A stretch of DNA of 64,000 nucleotides from assembly GCF_016653315.1 (NCBI RefSeq), contig NZ_NHSH01000057.1, forward strand, positions 323,882-387,881, given 5' to 3'. Both the position numbers and the translations under genes were made by a program. The notes beneath the pieces were generated by a model. That model was not told the DNA's origin and did not search any database. It saw only the letters and a program-made list of their open reading frames with translations. Shown one piece after another: positions 1 through 5,413 of this stretch; within the stretch, counting starts at the first letter, position 1, and every line of letters begins with the position of its first letter. The stretch is from Halochromatium roseum. GTDB lineage: Bacteria > Pseudomonadota > Gammaproteobacteria > Chromatiales > Chromatiaceae.

Positions 1-660
1 TGTCGAAGTCGATGACGCCTCGGTCGCCTCCTCAAGCGTCAATCCAGCTGTGTTCTTTTCCGTCCAGTGTGATCGTTCCGAGATGAGGTCCGCCGCGGGT
101 GGTGCCGTTGGATTCGCTGTGGTCGGGTTTGGCGACCCAGCCAGCAGATCGGCCAGCCACTGATCAGCGCGCGCCAGTCCATCGCCACCGGGATGATGCG
201 GCTTGCGGCAGGACCCATGCAGCAGCGAGCGGACCTGGGCCGGCACCTTGAAGCCAGGCGAGGACTGTCCCGGATAGCAGAGATCCGGCGCCCAGTCGGC
301 GCTGTCCTGCCAGGGTTGTTCGGGTTCCGCGAGCGGCTTCAGGGCCAAGCGATAAGCAATCCAGTGCTCGACGGGCAGCGGTTGCGTCAACCTCAGATCG
401 ATGAAGACATAGTGCAGCTCGCTGCCGGCGCGGAGCAGGCGGCAGGATGGATCGCCAGACGCTAGGATGTAGGTCTGCGCTGAAGGCTGACGAGCGTCGG
501 GTTCCAGAAGCGATTCCCGTTCTGCTTGTGGCTCCCAAGCCAGCTCCAGGCGCACAGACACCGGCTCGCGCACCGCGAGCCAGAGACTGATCCGATCAGG
601 GAGCAGACGACGCAGGATGGGCCCGGCCCAGACCAGCGGTAATGCGACAGGATTCGGCAT
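1..660 (-). CDS. PhoD-like phosphatase, N-terminal part (runs off window)
   Basis: From an ATG at 660 an open frame of 220 codons runs leftward to the window edge with no stop, so the C-terminal part is outside. The start (MPNPVALPLVWAGPILRRL), a WAPDLCYPG stretch and the block HGSCRKPHH at residues 148-156 follow the pattern of bacterial PhoD-like alkaline phosphatase relatives, where the HGSC(R/K)K block marks entry to the metallophosphatase domain after a beta-rich N-terminal region. No signal peptide is visible, so a cytoplasmic protein is likely. Substrate cannot be predicted, and the later metal ligands are not in view. An in-frame GTG at 669 is an alternative start. The gene lies just left of the cassette array and reads away from it. 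Confidence 0.7.
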   Translation of the reverse strand, partial: MPNPVALPLVWAGPILRRLLPDRISLWLAVREPVSVRLELAWEPQAERESLLEPDARQPSAQTYILASGDPSCRLLRAGSELHYVFIDLRLTQPLPVEHWIAYRLALKPLAEPEQPWQDSADWAPDLCYPGQSSPGFKVPAQVRSLLHGSCRKPHHPGGDGLARADQWLADLLAGSPNPTTANPTAPPAADLISERSHWTEKNTAGLTLEEATEASSTST

Positions 661-783
661 GAACGGCACGTCGTGAGATCGGCGCCGGGCGGATGTGCAT
701 TGGCGCTGTGGGAGTGATGCACGCTAGTCTGGAAGACGCCGCCGGATGGGTCAAATGGCCTGATGAACAGGCTCGATGCCAGC

Positions 784-809
784 TCACACGCGCTTCTGCG
801 TTTGTGTGA
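784..809. repeat. Imperfect hairpin after the truncated parE
   Basis: TCACACGCG and GCGTTTGTGTGA form an imperfect inverted repeat directly after the stop codon of the truncated toxin gene. There is no T-run on either side, so it is a weak terminator candidate at best. It may be what remains of the left-most cassette boundary. Confidence 0.3.
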
Positions 810-1010
810 CTAACGCCGCAAGTCAACCGCGCGACCATCTGGTTCATCGCGGTACATGTAGCCAATTTCCGGAAAGCGTTCTAGAATTTGCGTTTTTTCA
901 TATATTCCTTCTATTACGTTCTGAGCAGCAACGGGGTCGTCTTCCGATATGTAGTCGTAGATATTTTGAAGCCACTTTACAGCTTCCTCTGTCCATCTTA
1001 TTTCTGCCAT
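810..1010 (-). pseudogene. ParE/RelE-family toxin, C-terminally truncated
   Basis: The 66-residue product begins MAEIRWTEEAVKWLQNIYDY and continues with FPEIGYMYRDEPDG, the first two thirds of a ParE-type ribosome/gyrase toxin of about 95 residues. The normal ending, a beta-strand block of the type R-I-L-L-Y-G-x-Y-R-I-x-Y with key basic and aromatic residues, is absent in every frame. Translation stops instead with RAVDLRR beside a GCGTTAG sequence, so the loss looks like a deletion at a cassette end and not a point frameshift. The frame overlaps the upstream antitoxin gene by 13 bases. The toxin is probably inactive. Confidence 0.7.
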
Positions 1011-1183
1011 GCGCTAAGCCTGCGCTTCATTTCGTCATTTGAAATTGTCTTCCCCTCTCTCGAGTCTCTTAATCCCGACGCGATCATTTGCTCAAAGGCG
1101 AGCTCTCTGAGGATTTCTTCATACGTTGAATCTTCAGGCTGATTCTGGATCACATCAGCCATTTTTTCTTTCACGGCGGACAT
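998..1183 (-). CDS. Short ParD-like antitoxin
   Basis: A 61-residue acidic protein (MSAVKEKMADVIQNQPED at the start, then EEILRELAFEQMIASGLRDS) lies immediately upstream of, and overlaps, the ParE-type toxin frame. Such short helical proteins preceding ParE are typical antitoxins that neutralise the toxin and repress the operon. The EEIL-REL segment and the repeated charged pattern suggest a helix that wraps the toxin. No DNA-binding motif is obvious. The assignment rests on position and general pattern, not on a diagnostic motif. Confidence 0.65.
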   Translation of the reverse strand: MSAVKEKMADVIQNQPEDSTYEEILRELAFEQMIASGLRDSREGKTISNDEMKRRLSAWQK

Positions 1184-1204
1184 GGTTCACCTCTTTGTGT
1201 TTCT

Positions 1205-1277
1205 GGCATAACGCCAAGCTCAGCCGAGCCGGTTGAGCGAGAGCGAAACCGGCTTCGGCTGGAGCGCCGTGTTAGGC
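1205..1277 (-). other. attC-like recombination site 1
   Basis: An imperfect palindrome bounded by GGCATAACGC on the left and GTGTTAGGC on the right. The inner arms are CAGCCGAGCCGGTT and AACCGGCTTCGGCTG, complementary except for one extra T in the right arm, which resembles the extrahelical bases that orient integrase on folded attC sites. On the minus strand it reads GCCTAAC at the 5' end and GTTATGC at the 3' end, the R''/R' arrangement of integron cassettes. It overlaps the 3' end of the small gene to its right. It is almost identical to the site at 1912-1983. Confidence 0.7.
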
Positions 1278-1429
1278 TTATTTGACTTCCAAATCAATCG
1301 CTTTGACTCCAACTGGCGTCGTGCCGCATCTTCAGCGATGGCGGCAATGCTCCCACCAAATCGTTCAGAAATTTCTTCGCGCGTTTGGTGTATTTGTTCG
1401 ATTACTGAATCAGAGTCACAAAATGTCAT
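1220..1429 (-). CDS. Small antitoxin-like partner of the PIN toxin
   Basis: A 69-residue protein whose first 49 residues (MTFCDSDSVIEQIHQTREEI, then ERFGGSIAAIAEDAARRQLE) match the general pattern of the short helical proteins encoded right behind VapC-type PIN toxins: an I-x-x-I-H-x-x-R-E-E-I start and an EDAARRQ helix. It overlaps the 3' end of the PIN gene by 14 bases. The last 20 or so residues (ALQPKPVSLSLNRLG) are simply the attC site read through, so the functional protein is probably about 50 residues long. Toxin-first order is less common than antitoxin-first but known for this class. Confidence 0.6.
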   Translation of the reverse strand: MTFCDSDSVIEQIHQTREEISERFGGSIAAIAEDAARRQLESKRLIWKSNKPNTALQPKPVSLSLNRLG

Positions 1430-1895
1430 CGCCCAATAACTCCTCTGGAGTACAAATTATGGGTACTGGAATACCCTGCCTTACAAGTAACTCGTGAATA
1501 CGAGGAAGTATTTTTGCATTTGCGATGTGCTTACAGTTCCAAGTCAGTAAATACTGTATCTCGTGATATGCAACAGTCGCGATGTGAAGAGCGTCAACTT
1601 GGGCTTTTTCGGGTAGGACACCAAGCGACATGATTTTATCTGCAAGTGTCACAATTTCAGGTGCATGTGGCAAAAGCGGAATGCCATCAAGCAGCAGCAT
1701 ACGTTCTGCTGCGAGCGTGGAGTTTCCTGCTGAAGCTTCATCAATCACATATTGCGAAATGACAAGCTCGTATTGGCTGCGCTCGTCATTCCACCAGCGA
1801 TGCGTCAGAAGTTGACGTGCTGCCGTTACGATTTGGCTACTTGGCTTTTGGCGCAAGTAGCTAACAATTGATGTTTCAACGTAAACGGTTTGCAT
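1416..1895 (-). CDS. PIN-domain toxin, VapC-like
   Basis: A 159-residue PIN-domain protein. The opening VYVETSIVSYL carries the first acidic position of the PIN active site (Glu where Asp is common), and DALHIATVAYHEIQYLLTWN near residues 110-130 carries the second acidic cluster with the LLTWNCKH strand typical of the family. PIN proteins of this kind are Mg-dependent RNases held in check by a small partner, here the overlapping gene at 1220-1429. It is the first gene of its cassette, starting 17 bases inside the attC-like site at 1912-1983. Confidence 0.8.
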   Translation of the reverse strand: MQTVYVETSIVSYLRQKPSSQIVTAARQLLTHRWWNDERSQYELVISQYVIDEASAGNSTLAAERMLLLDGIPLLPHAPEIVTLADKIMSLGVLPEKAQVDALHIATVAYHEIQYLLTWNCKHIANAKILPRIHELLVRQGIPVPIICTPEELLGDDIL

Positions 1896-1911
1896 GTTGC
1901 TAATCTTTTGC

Positions 1912-1983
1912 GCCTAACGCCAAGCTCAGCCGAGCCGGTTGAGCGAGAGCGAAACCGGCTTCGGCTGCAGCACTGTGTTAGGG
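1912..1983 (-). other. attC-like recombination site 2
   Basis: Bounded by GCCTAACGCC and GTGTTAGGG, with the same arms as the site at 1205-1277 including the single extra T. Between the shared AACGCCAAGCTC and GTGTTAGG ends the two copies differ at only three positions, all near the right end. On the minus strand the 3' core reads GTTAGGC, a textbook R' core. It separates the DUF4160/DUF2442 cassette from the PIN cassette. Confidence 0.75.
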
Positions 1984-2223
1984 GATTTTTTCACCGTTTT
2001 GCCAAAGCTCATATTCGCTAATGTCGATTTCTGAGTTCCATGAAACAGCGTGACCGCCAGGCTCAACGGATACATGTCTAAAGAACGCGGGATTCTTGAG
2101 TGGCAGGAACATCTCGCGTTCAGTAAGCTGATTTATGTCGTATTTTTTCCTTTCTCCATTTGAGAAAAGCACAACAAGAAAATGTCCTTCTTGAGGTATC
2201 ACGCTTTGAATTTTTGGGATATT
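1978..2223 (-). CDS. DUF2442 protein, likely antitoxin-type partner
   Basis: From the ATG at 2223 the product is 81 residues, opening MNIPKIQSVIPQEGHFLVVL and continuing FSNGERKKYDIN, then FRHVSVEPGGHAVSW and IDISEYELW. This is the DUF2442 pattern: a small beta-rich protein with the central G-x-x-V-x-W and the I-D-I-x-x-x-x-L-W ending. A longer in-frame start at 2271 would overlap the upstream gene by 43 bases. I prefer 2223, six bases after the upstream stop codon. The stop lies inside the attC-like site. DUF2442 genes are commonly paired with DUF4160 genes and the pair has been discussed as toxin-antitoxin-like; its mechanism is not evident from sequence. Confidence 0.75.
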   Translation of the reverse strand, partial: NIPKIQSVIPQEGHFLVVLFSNGERKKYDINQLTEREMFLPLKNPAFFRHVSVEPGGHAVSWNSEIDISEYELWQNGEKIP

Positions 2224-2228
2224 CATAG

Positions 2229-2477
2229 CTATTGAAGCGGCGGCAGTTTCTTGAATTCCTGTGATTTCCACATTTCTTGAAGATCAGATTGATACAAATT
2301 CGCCCACTCAACTACAAGCTTTCGTGCTCTTGAGGGGAGATCACCCTCTATCATTTCCAAGTTTTCTATATTGAAGACGGCGTTGTGCTCTCCATAAACC
2401 GCGTGAAAATGCGGTGGCGGATGATCGCCAAAGAAGAGTTTGATGATGATTCCGTAAAAACGTGTGATTTCGGGCAT
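2229..2477 (-). CDS. DUF4160 protein, likely toxin-type partner
   Basis: An 82-residue protein that opens MPEITRFYGIIIKLFFGDHP and continues PPHFHAVYGEHNAVFNIE, the diagnostic DUF4160 sequence with its P-P-H-F-H motif and conserved aromatic strand. The C-terminal LVVEWANLYQSDLQEMW helix is also typical. It is the first gene of its cassette and is followed six bases later by the DUF2442 gene. The function of DUF4160 is not established; the pairing and the setting among toxin-antitoxin cassettes support a toxin-like role, which is inference. Confidence 0.8.
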   Translation of the reverse strand: MPEITRFYGIIIKLFFGDHPPPHFHAVYGEHNAVFNIENLEMIEGDLPSRARKLVVEWANLYQSDLQEMWKSQEFKKLPPLQ

Positions 2478-2603
2478 ATTGTCCCGCCATTTACTATGCG
2501 GATTAGCAACTTCTTAATATCATCACCAAATCAGCTGGTTGCAAAAATGAGGCTGTCCGGATAATTGTTAAAGGGACAATATATTTTTACTCTCTTTTCG
2601 TGT

Positions 2604-2697
2604 GCCCTAACGTTCGGGCTGGCGCGGCGCCCGTAGCCGCGCCGTCCGCGAAGCGACGGCGTGGCTACGGGCGGTCGGGCCGAGCCGCTTGTTAGCC
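2604..2697 (-). other. attC-like recombination site 3 (long stem)
   Basis: Bounded by GCCCTAACG on the left and CTTGTTAGCC on the right. The interior holds a strong stem, CCCGTAGCC and CGCCGTC pairing with GACGGCG and GGCTACGGG with one mismatch, closed by CGCGAAGCG. Its sequence differs from sites 1 and 2 but its architecture, orientation and position between two gene pairs are the same. On the minus strand the terminal cores read GGCTAAC and GTTAGGG, a looser fit to the attC consensus. Confidence 0.6.
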
Positions 2698-2895
2698 TTG
2701 CTTTAGGCCAAGTTGTGCGGCCACGTCTGCCAAAGACGTCGTGGGTGCGGGACCTTCGGCTTCCTTTGCACGGCGAAGGTCTTGCAAATCCGCGTAGTCT
2801 TCCAAGGTCTCGGTCAGTGCCCGAAACTCTTCGATTGGGAGGACCACGTACTCCTCCGAGCCCTCTTGGCCTATGAACTGAGGATGCAGGTTCAT
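2692..2895 (-). CDS. Phd/YefM-like antitoxin
   Basis: A 67-residue protein with EEYVVLPIEEFRALTETLED near residues 14-33, the pattern of Phd/YefM antitoxin C-termini (a V-V-L-P-x-x-x-F/Y-x-x-L-x-E core followed by a leucine-rich acidic helix, DYADLQDLRRAKEAE). It starts three bases after the stop of the RelE-type toxin gene, so the order is toxin then antitoxin. The usual N-terminal DNA-binding half of Phd is short or missing here, so autorepression may be weak. The stop codon sits within the attC-like site. Confidence 0.65.
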   Translation of the reverse strand: MNLHPQFIGQEGSEEYVVLPIEEFRALTETLEDYADLQDLRRAKEAEGPAPTTSLADVAAQLGLKQG

Positions 2896-2898
2896 CGC

Positions 2899-3147
2899 TT
2901 ACCTCTTGGCGTAGACGTGCTTTCGATGCATTACACGGTAGACCACGACTGTATCCTCCTCTACCTCAAAGAGTACCCTGTAGTTGCCGACGCGAAGCCG
3001 ATACTCAGGTGTGAAATTCGTGAGCCGCTTGATGTCGCCCTTAAGCCCGTCTTCCAGTTCGCTGAGCCGTCTTGCGATTCTGGCCCCATCCTGCTTCTGG
3101 AGAGATTGCAGGTCCTTTACTGCTTGTGGCTTGAGTTCGACCTTCAT
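2899..3147 (-). CDS. RelE/ParE-family toxin
   Basis: From the ATG at 3147 the product is 82 residues, MKVELKPQAVKDLQSLQKQD at the start, then LTNFTPEYRLRVGNYRVLF and VVVYRVMHRKHVYAKR at the end. The L-x-x-x-x-P-x-Y-R-L-R-V-G-x-Y-R-V-x-F strand and the basic H-R-x-x-V-Y end are the diagnostic RelE fold features, and the protein is full length for the family. These toxins cleave mRNA in the ribosome. An in-frame TTG at 3162 is an alternative start. The partner antitoxin gene follows directly at 2692-2895. Confidence 0.8.
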   Translation of the reverse strand: MKVELKPQAVKDLQSLQKQDGARIARRLSELEDGLKGDIKRLTNFTPEYRLRVGNYRVLFEVEEDTVVVYRVMHRKHVYAKR

Positions 3148-3178
3148 GCGGCTACTGGGCAACCACGGATCTGTTCTT

Positions 3179-3260
3179 GGCTAACCGTTGATTAGACAGA
3201 ATGTGGTTCGGGTGTACTAGGCAGATTCTGTCTATCTCGGTTAGCATAGAATCCGCCTAG
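3179..3260. other. attC-like site 4 with nested inverted repeats
   Basis: GGCTAACCG (3179-3187) and CGGTTAGC (3238-3245) form an outer inverted repeat around a second one, TAGACAGAAT (3193-3202) with ATTCTGTCTA (3225-3234). A third, overlapping repeat pairs CTAGGCAGATTCT (3217-3229) with AGAATCCGCCTAG (3248-3260). The outer pair has the spacing and CTAAC/GTTAG ends of an attC site and would be the boundary in front of the RelE cassette. The overlap with the third repeat allows alternative folds. It marks the right end of the array. Confidence 0.5.
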
Positions 3261-3519
3261 TTGACCCAGAGCCTGTCATGAACCGTGCCCTGCACAGGCT
3301 CCGCCGAGCCTTCCGTTCGCCAACCTAAAGCTATCAATCGTTACTTCTGACAGCAAAGAAAAAGTCGCCCTTGATCACTTTTGAGTTCAGTTTATTGACC
3401 AGGCGCAGATGAATGGCGTTAAACGGCCTACCTGACGCTGGCACGCTCATCATGCTGAGGCCAACCTGAAAGCATTTCCTGACGAACGCCTCGCCGCTAC
3501 AACCTTCAGGATGTGACGG
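3261..3519. other. Gene-free stretch right of the cassette array
   Basis: No convincing gene is visible between the last attC-like site and the metallophosphoesterase stop. The only structure seen is an 8-base inverted repeat, GAGCCTGT (3269-3276) with ACAGGCTC (3294-3301). It could serve as a stem for transcripts of the minus-strand cassettes or be an old element end. There is no flanking T-run. Confidence 0.4.
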
Positions 3520-4737
3520 CTAGCTGGAACAGCTAATCAGACTAGATGGAATCGTTGACTGACAGTCGCATCTGGGGTCGACCGAGGCGACATCAGCAAC
3601 TCGAAGATCGCAAGCTTGCGAAGCCGACAGGATTGTCTCGCAGGCGCTCGCTTCATGCGCTTGTGGCTGAGTCCAAGCAGGCGGCATGGATTCGCCCTGA
3701 TCACGCAGTTCGCGGTGCGATCCGACATCAGGAGCGAACGATGTAAACGCCTCAGCCGCCGATGGATACACCACCGAGATCGCAAACGGCTCGGCGGGAT
3801 CTGAGGTCAGGCTCACCCAAACGCCACCCAGGAATGGGGAGCCCGGGACCTCGAGACGCCACAAACGCTCGGCGCCTTTCACCGTCGACCGATTGCGCAG
3901 CAGCGGCTGATTGAACTGAAAGCGATGGGTGTCGCCATGGATGGCCAGCACCGGCCCTGAATAGCTGCTAAGCAACACCTCCAGATCGGCCATGAACGGC
4001 GCGAAGCCTGGCGATGCCGGTGAGCGCTCGAACAACGGATTGGCATGAAACAGCAGCACCATCGCCCGCGCCTGTGACTGCTGCGCAACCTCAGTCGCCT
4101 CGCGCAGGAGGCGGCGATTGGCCTCCGAGCGTTGCCGCCATTCGGCCATCGCGGCACTGTTCTTCGCGCGATGATTGTTGTCGCTACCGACCACATGCAG
4201 CAACACCAGCATCACACCATCCTTGAGGGTATAGGCGTTCTCTGGATAGGCCGGATCTGGCACCCGCAGTTCAAGCGCCGCGTTGTGCAGCACCTCGGGG
4301 TCGGCAAAGAAGCGCGCGCGCAGCGCTGCCAGGCGCTCGAGCGGATCGAGCCCGCCGGCCGCTTGGCGATGACAGTCGGTCCACTCGTTATCGCCGGGGG
4401 TGTAGAGCATGGGCACCGGTTGGGCTTGGAACAGCCCGGCGATGCGGCGATTGCGCGCCTCGGTACAGGGCTCGCCGCCACCTTTGATATCGCCGACATG
4501 GACGATGAATGGCGGACCTTGCTCAGCGGCCTCTTGCAACAGGCGTTCGAAGGGCGCGTACTCGGCATTGCCATAGGGCGCATCGCCAACCGCGAAGAAG
4601 CGTAGCCCCGTCTCGGGCTGCTCCGAACTCTCCCGGGACAGCGCCGCGCCGTGCCCCCAAAACAGACTGACTAGCAGCGTCAGCAGCGCGAGACGCCACA
4701 ACCGAGGCAACGGCCTGCGGGGTTCAGTAACGGCCAT
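3520..4737 (-). CDS. Exported calcineurin-like metallophosphoesterase
   Basis: The 405-residue product has an N-terminal basic/hydrophobic signal sequence (LALLTLLVSLFWGHGAALS, residues 16-34), so it is probably periplasmic. The metallophosphoesterase motifs follow in order: FFAVGDAPYG near residue 47 (first Asp ligand), FIVHVGDIKGGG near 77 (G-D bridging Asp), YTPGDNEW near 111 (G-D/N-x-E form of the G-N-H motif), then LFHANP and IHGDTH for the last histidines. The substrate is unknown. The start overlaps the end of the cyclic-nucleotide-binding gene by 14 bases, which implies coupled expression. The last 70 residues are cysteine- and serine-containing and not part of the domain. Confidence 0.8.
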   Translation of the reverse strand: MAVTEPRRPLPRLWRLALLTLLVSLFWGHGAALSRESSEQPETGLRFFAVGDAPYGNAEYAPFERLLQEAAEQGPPFIVHVGDIKGGGEPCTEARNRRIAGLFQAQPVPMLYTPGDNEWTDCHRQAAGGLDPLERLAALRARFFADPEVLHNAALELRVPDPAYPENAYTLKDGVMLVLLHVVGSDNNHRAKNSAAMAEWRQRSEANRRLLREATEVAQQSQARAMVLLFHANPLFERSPASPGFAPFMADLEVLLSSYSGPVLAIHGDTHRFQFNQPLLRNRSTVKGAERLWRLEVPGSPFLGGVWVSLTSDPAEPFAISVVYPSAAEAFTSFAPDVGSHRELRDQGESMPPAWTQPQAHEASACETILSASQACDLRVADVASVDPRCDCQSTIPSSLISCSS

Positions 4738-5218
4738 GCGACCGGGTCACATAGTTGCGCAGTGCATCGGACTCCTGATTCGCCCGCATCAGGTTGCTGT
4801 GGGTGATCCGGAACAGCGCCCGCATCACCTTCAGCACCAGCAGCGGATGCTGCGCGAGCAAGGCCTCGAAGTCATCCGGCTCCAGCGTCAGCACCACGCA
4901 GTCACCGGCCGCGCGTAACCCCGCCTTGCGCGGCGAGCCGTCGACAAAGGCGCGGGTTCCGGCACATTCGCCCGGTGACATGCGATAGACCGCCGAGTCC
5001 GTGCCCTGATGGTCATGGAGCACATCGAGACGGCCCTCGACCAGCACAAACAGGGTGCGCCTGGCGTCGCCCTCCACCACCAGGGACTCTTGCCCCGCGA
5101 GCCGCGCGACGCCCATCGCCCGCGCGAGGGTCGTGACCTCGCTCGCATCCAGCTCGTCGGCCAGTACCGAGGCCTGCAGCCAGGCCGTCTTTTGTTGATC
5201 AATGGTTTGATCAGTCAT
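4724..5218 (-). CDS. Stand-alone cyclic-nucleotide-binding (CRP-like) domain protein
   Basis: A 164-residue protein consisting of one cNMP-binding beta-roll: ESLVVEGDARRTLFVLVEGR near residues 40-59, LDVLHDHQGTDSAVYRMSPG and then ECAGTRAFVDGSPRKAGLRA, which occupies the place of the phosphate-binding cassette. A C-terminal helix (LVLKVMRALFRITHSNLMRA) follows, but there is no helix-turn-helix, so it is not a classical transcription factor. The ligand could be cAMP, another nucleotide or none. It is the upstream gene of a pair with the exported metallophosphoesterase. Confidence 0.75.
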   Translation of the reverse strand: MTDQTIDQQKTAWLQASVLADELDASEVTTLARAMGVARLAGQESLVVEGDARRTLFVLVEGRLDVLHDHQGTDSAVYRMSPGECAGTRAFVDGSPRKAGLRAAGDCVVLTLEPDDFEALLAQHPLLVLKVMRALFRITHSNLMRANQESDALRNYVTRSHGRY

Positions 5219-5413
5219 CAGCAGTCTTTACCTTTTGGGATCACGGATCGATGATGTGAGCAGCCTAGCAGACCCCGATGACGCTCCGCTGTCAATGATC
5301 CGAGGATGATCAAGTCCTCATCGGGCATTGCTCGCGCGGCGAGGCATGCCAGGGCTTAAACTGGGACGCTTCACTGCCCGTCCCTTGTGCATCGACCAGA
5401 GCGATCCTGCCCC

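Noticed and set aside
3179-3301. Possible insertion-sequence ends
   Set aside because: The inverted repeats do not bound a transposase gene and the CTAAC/GTTAG ends fit the attC pattern of the adjacent sites better.
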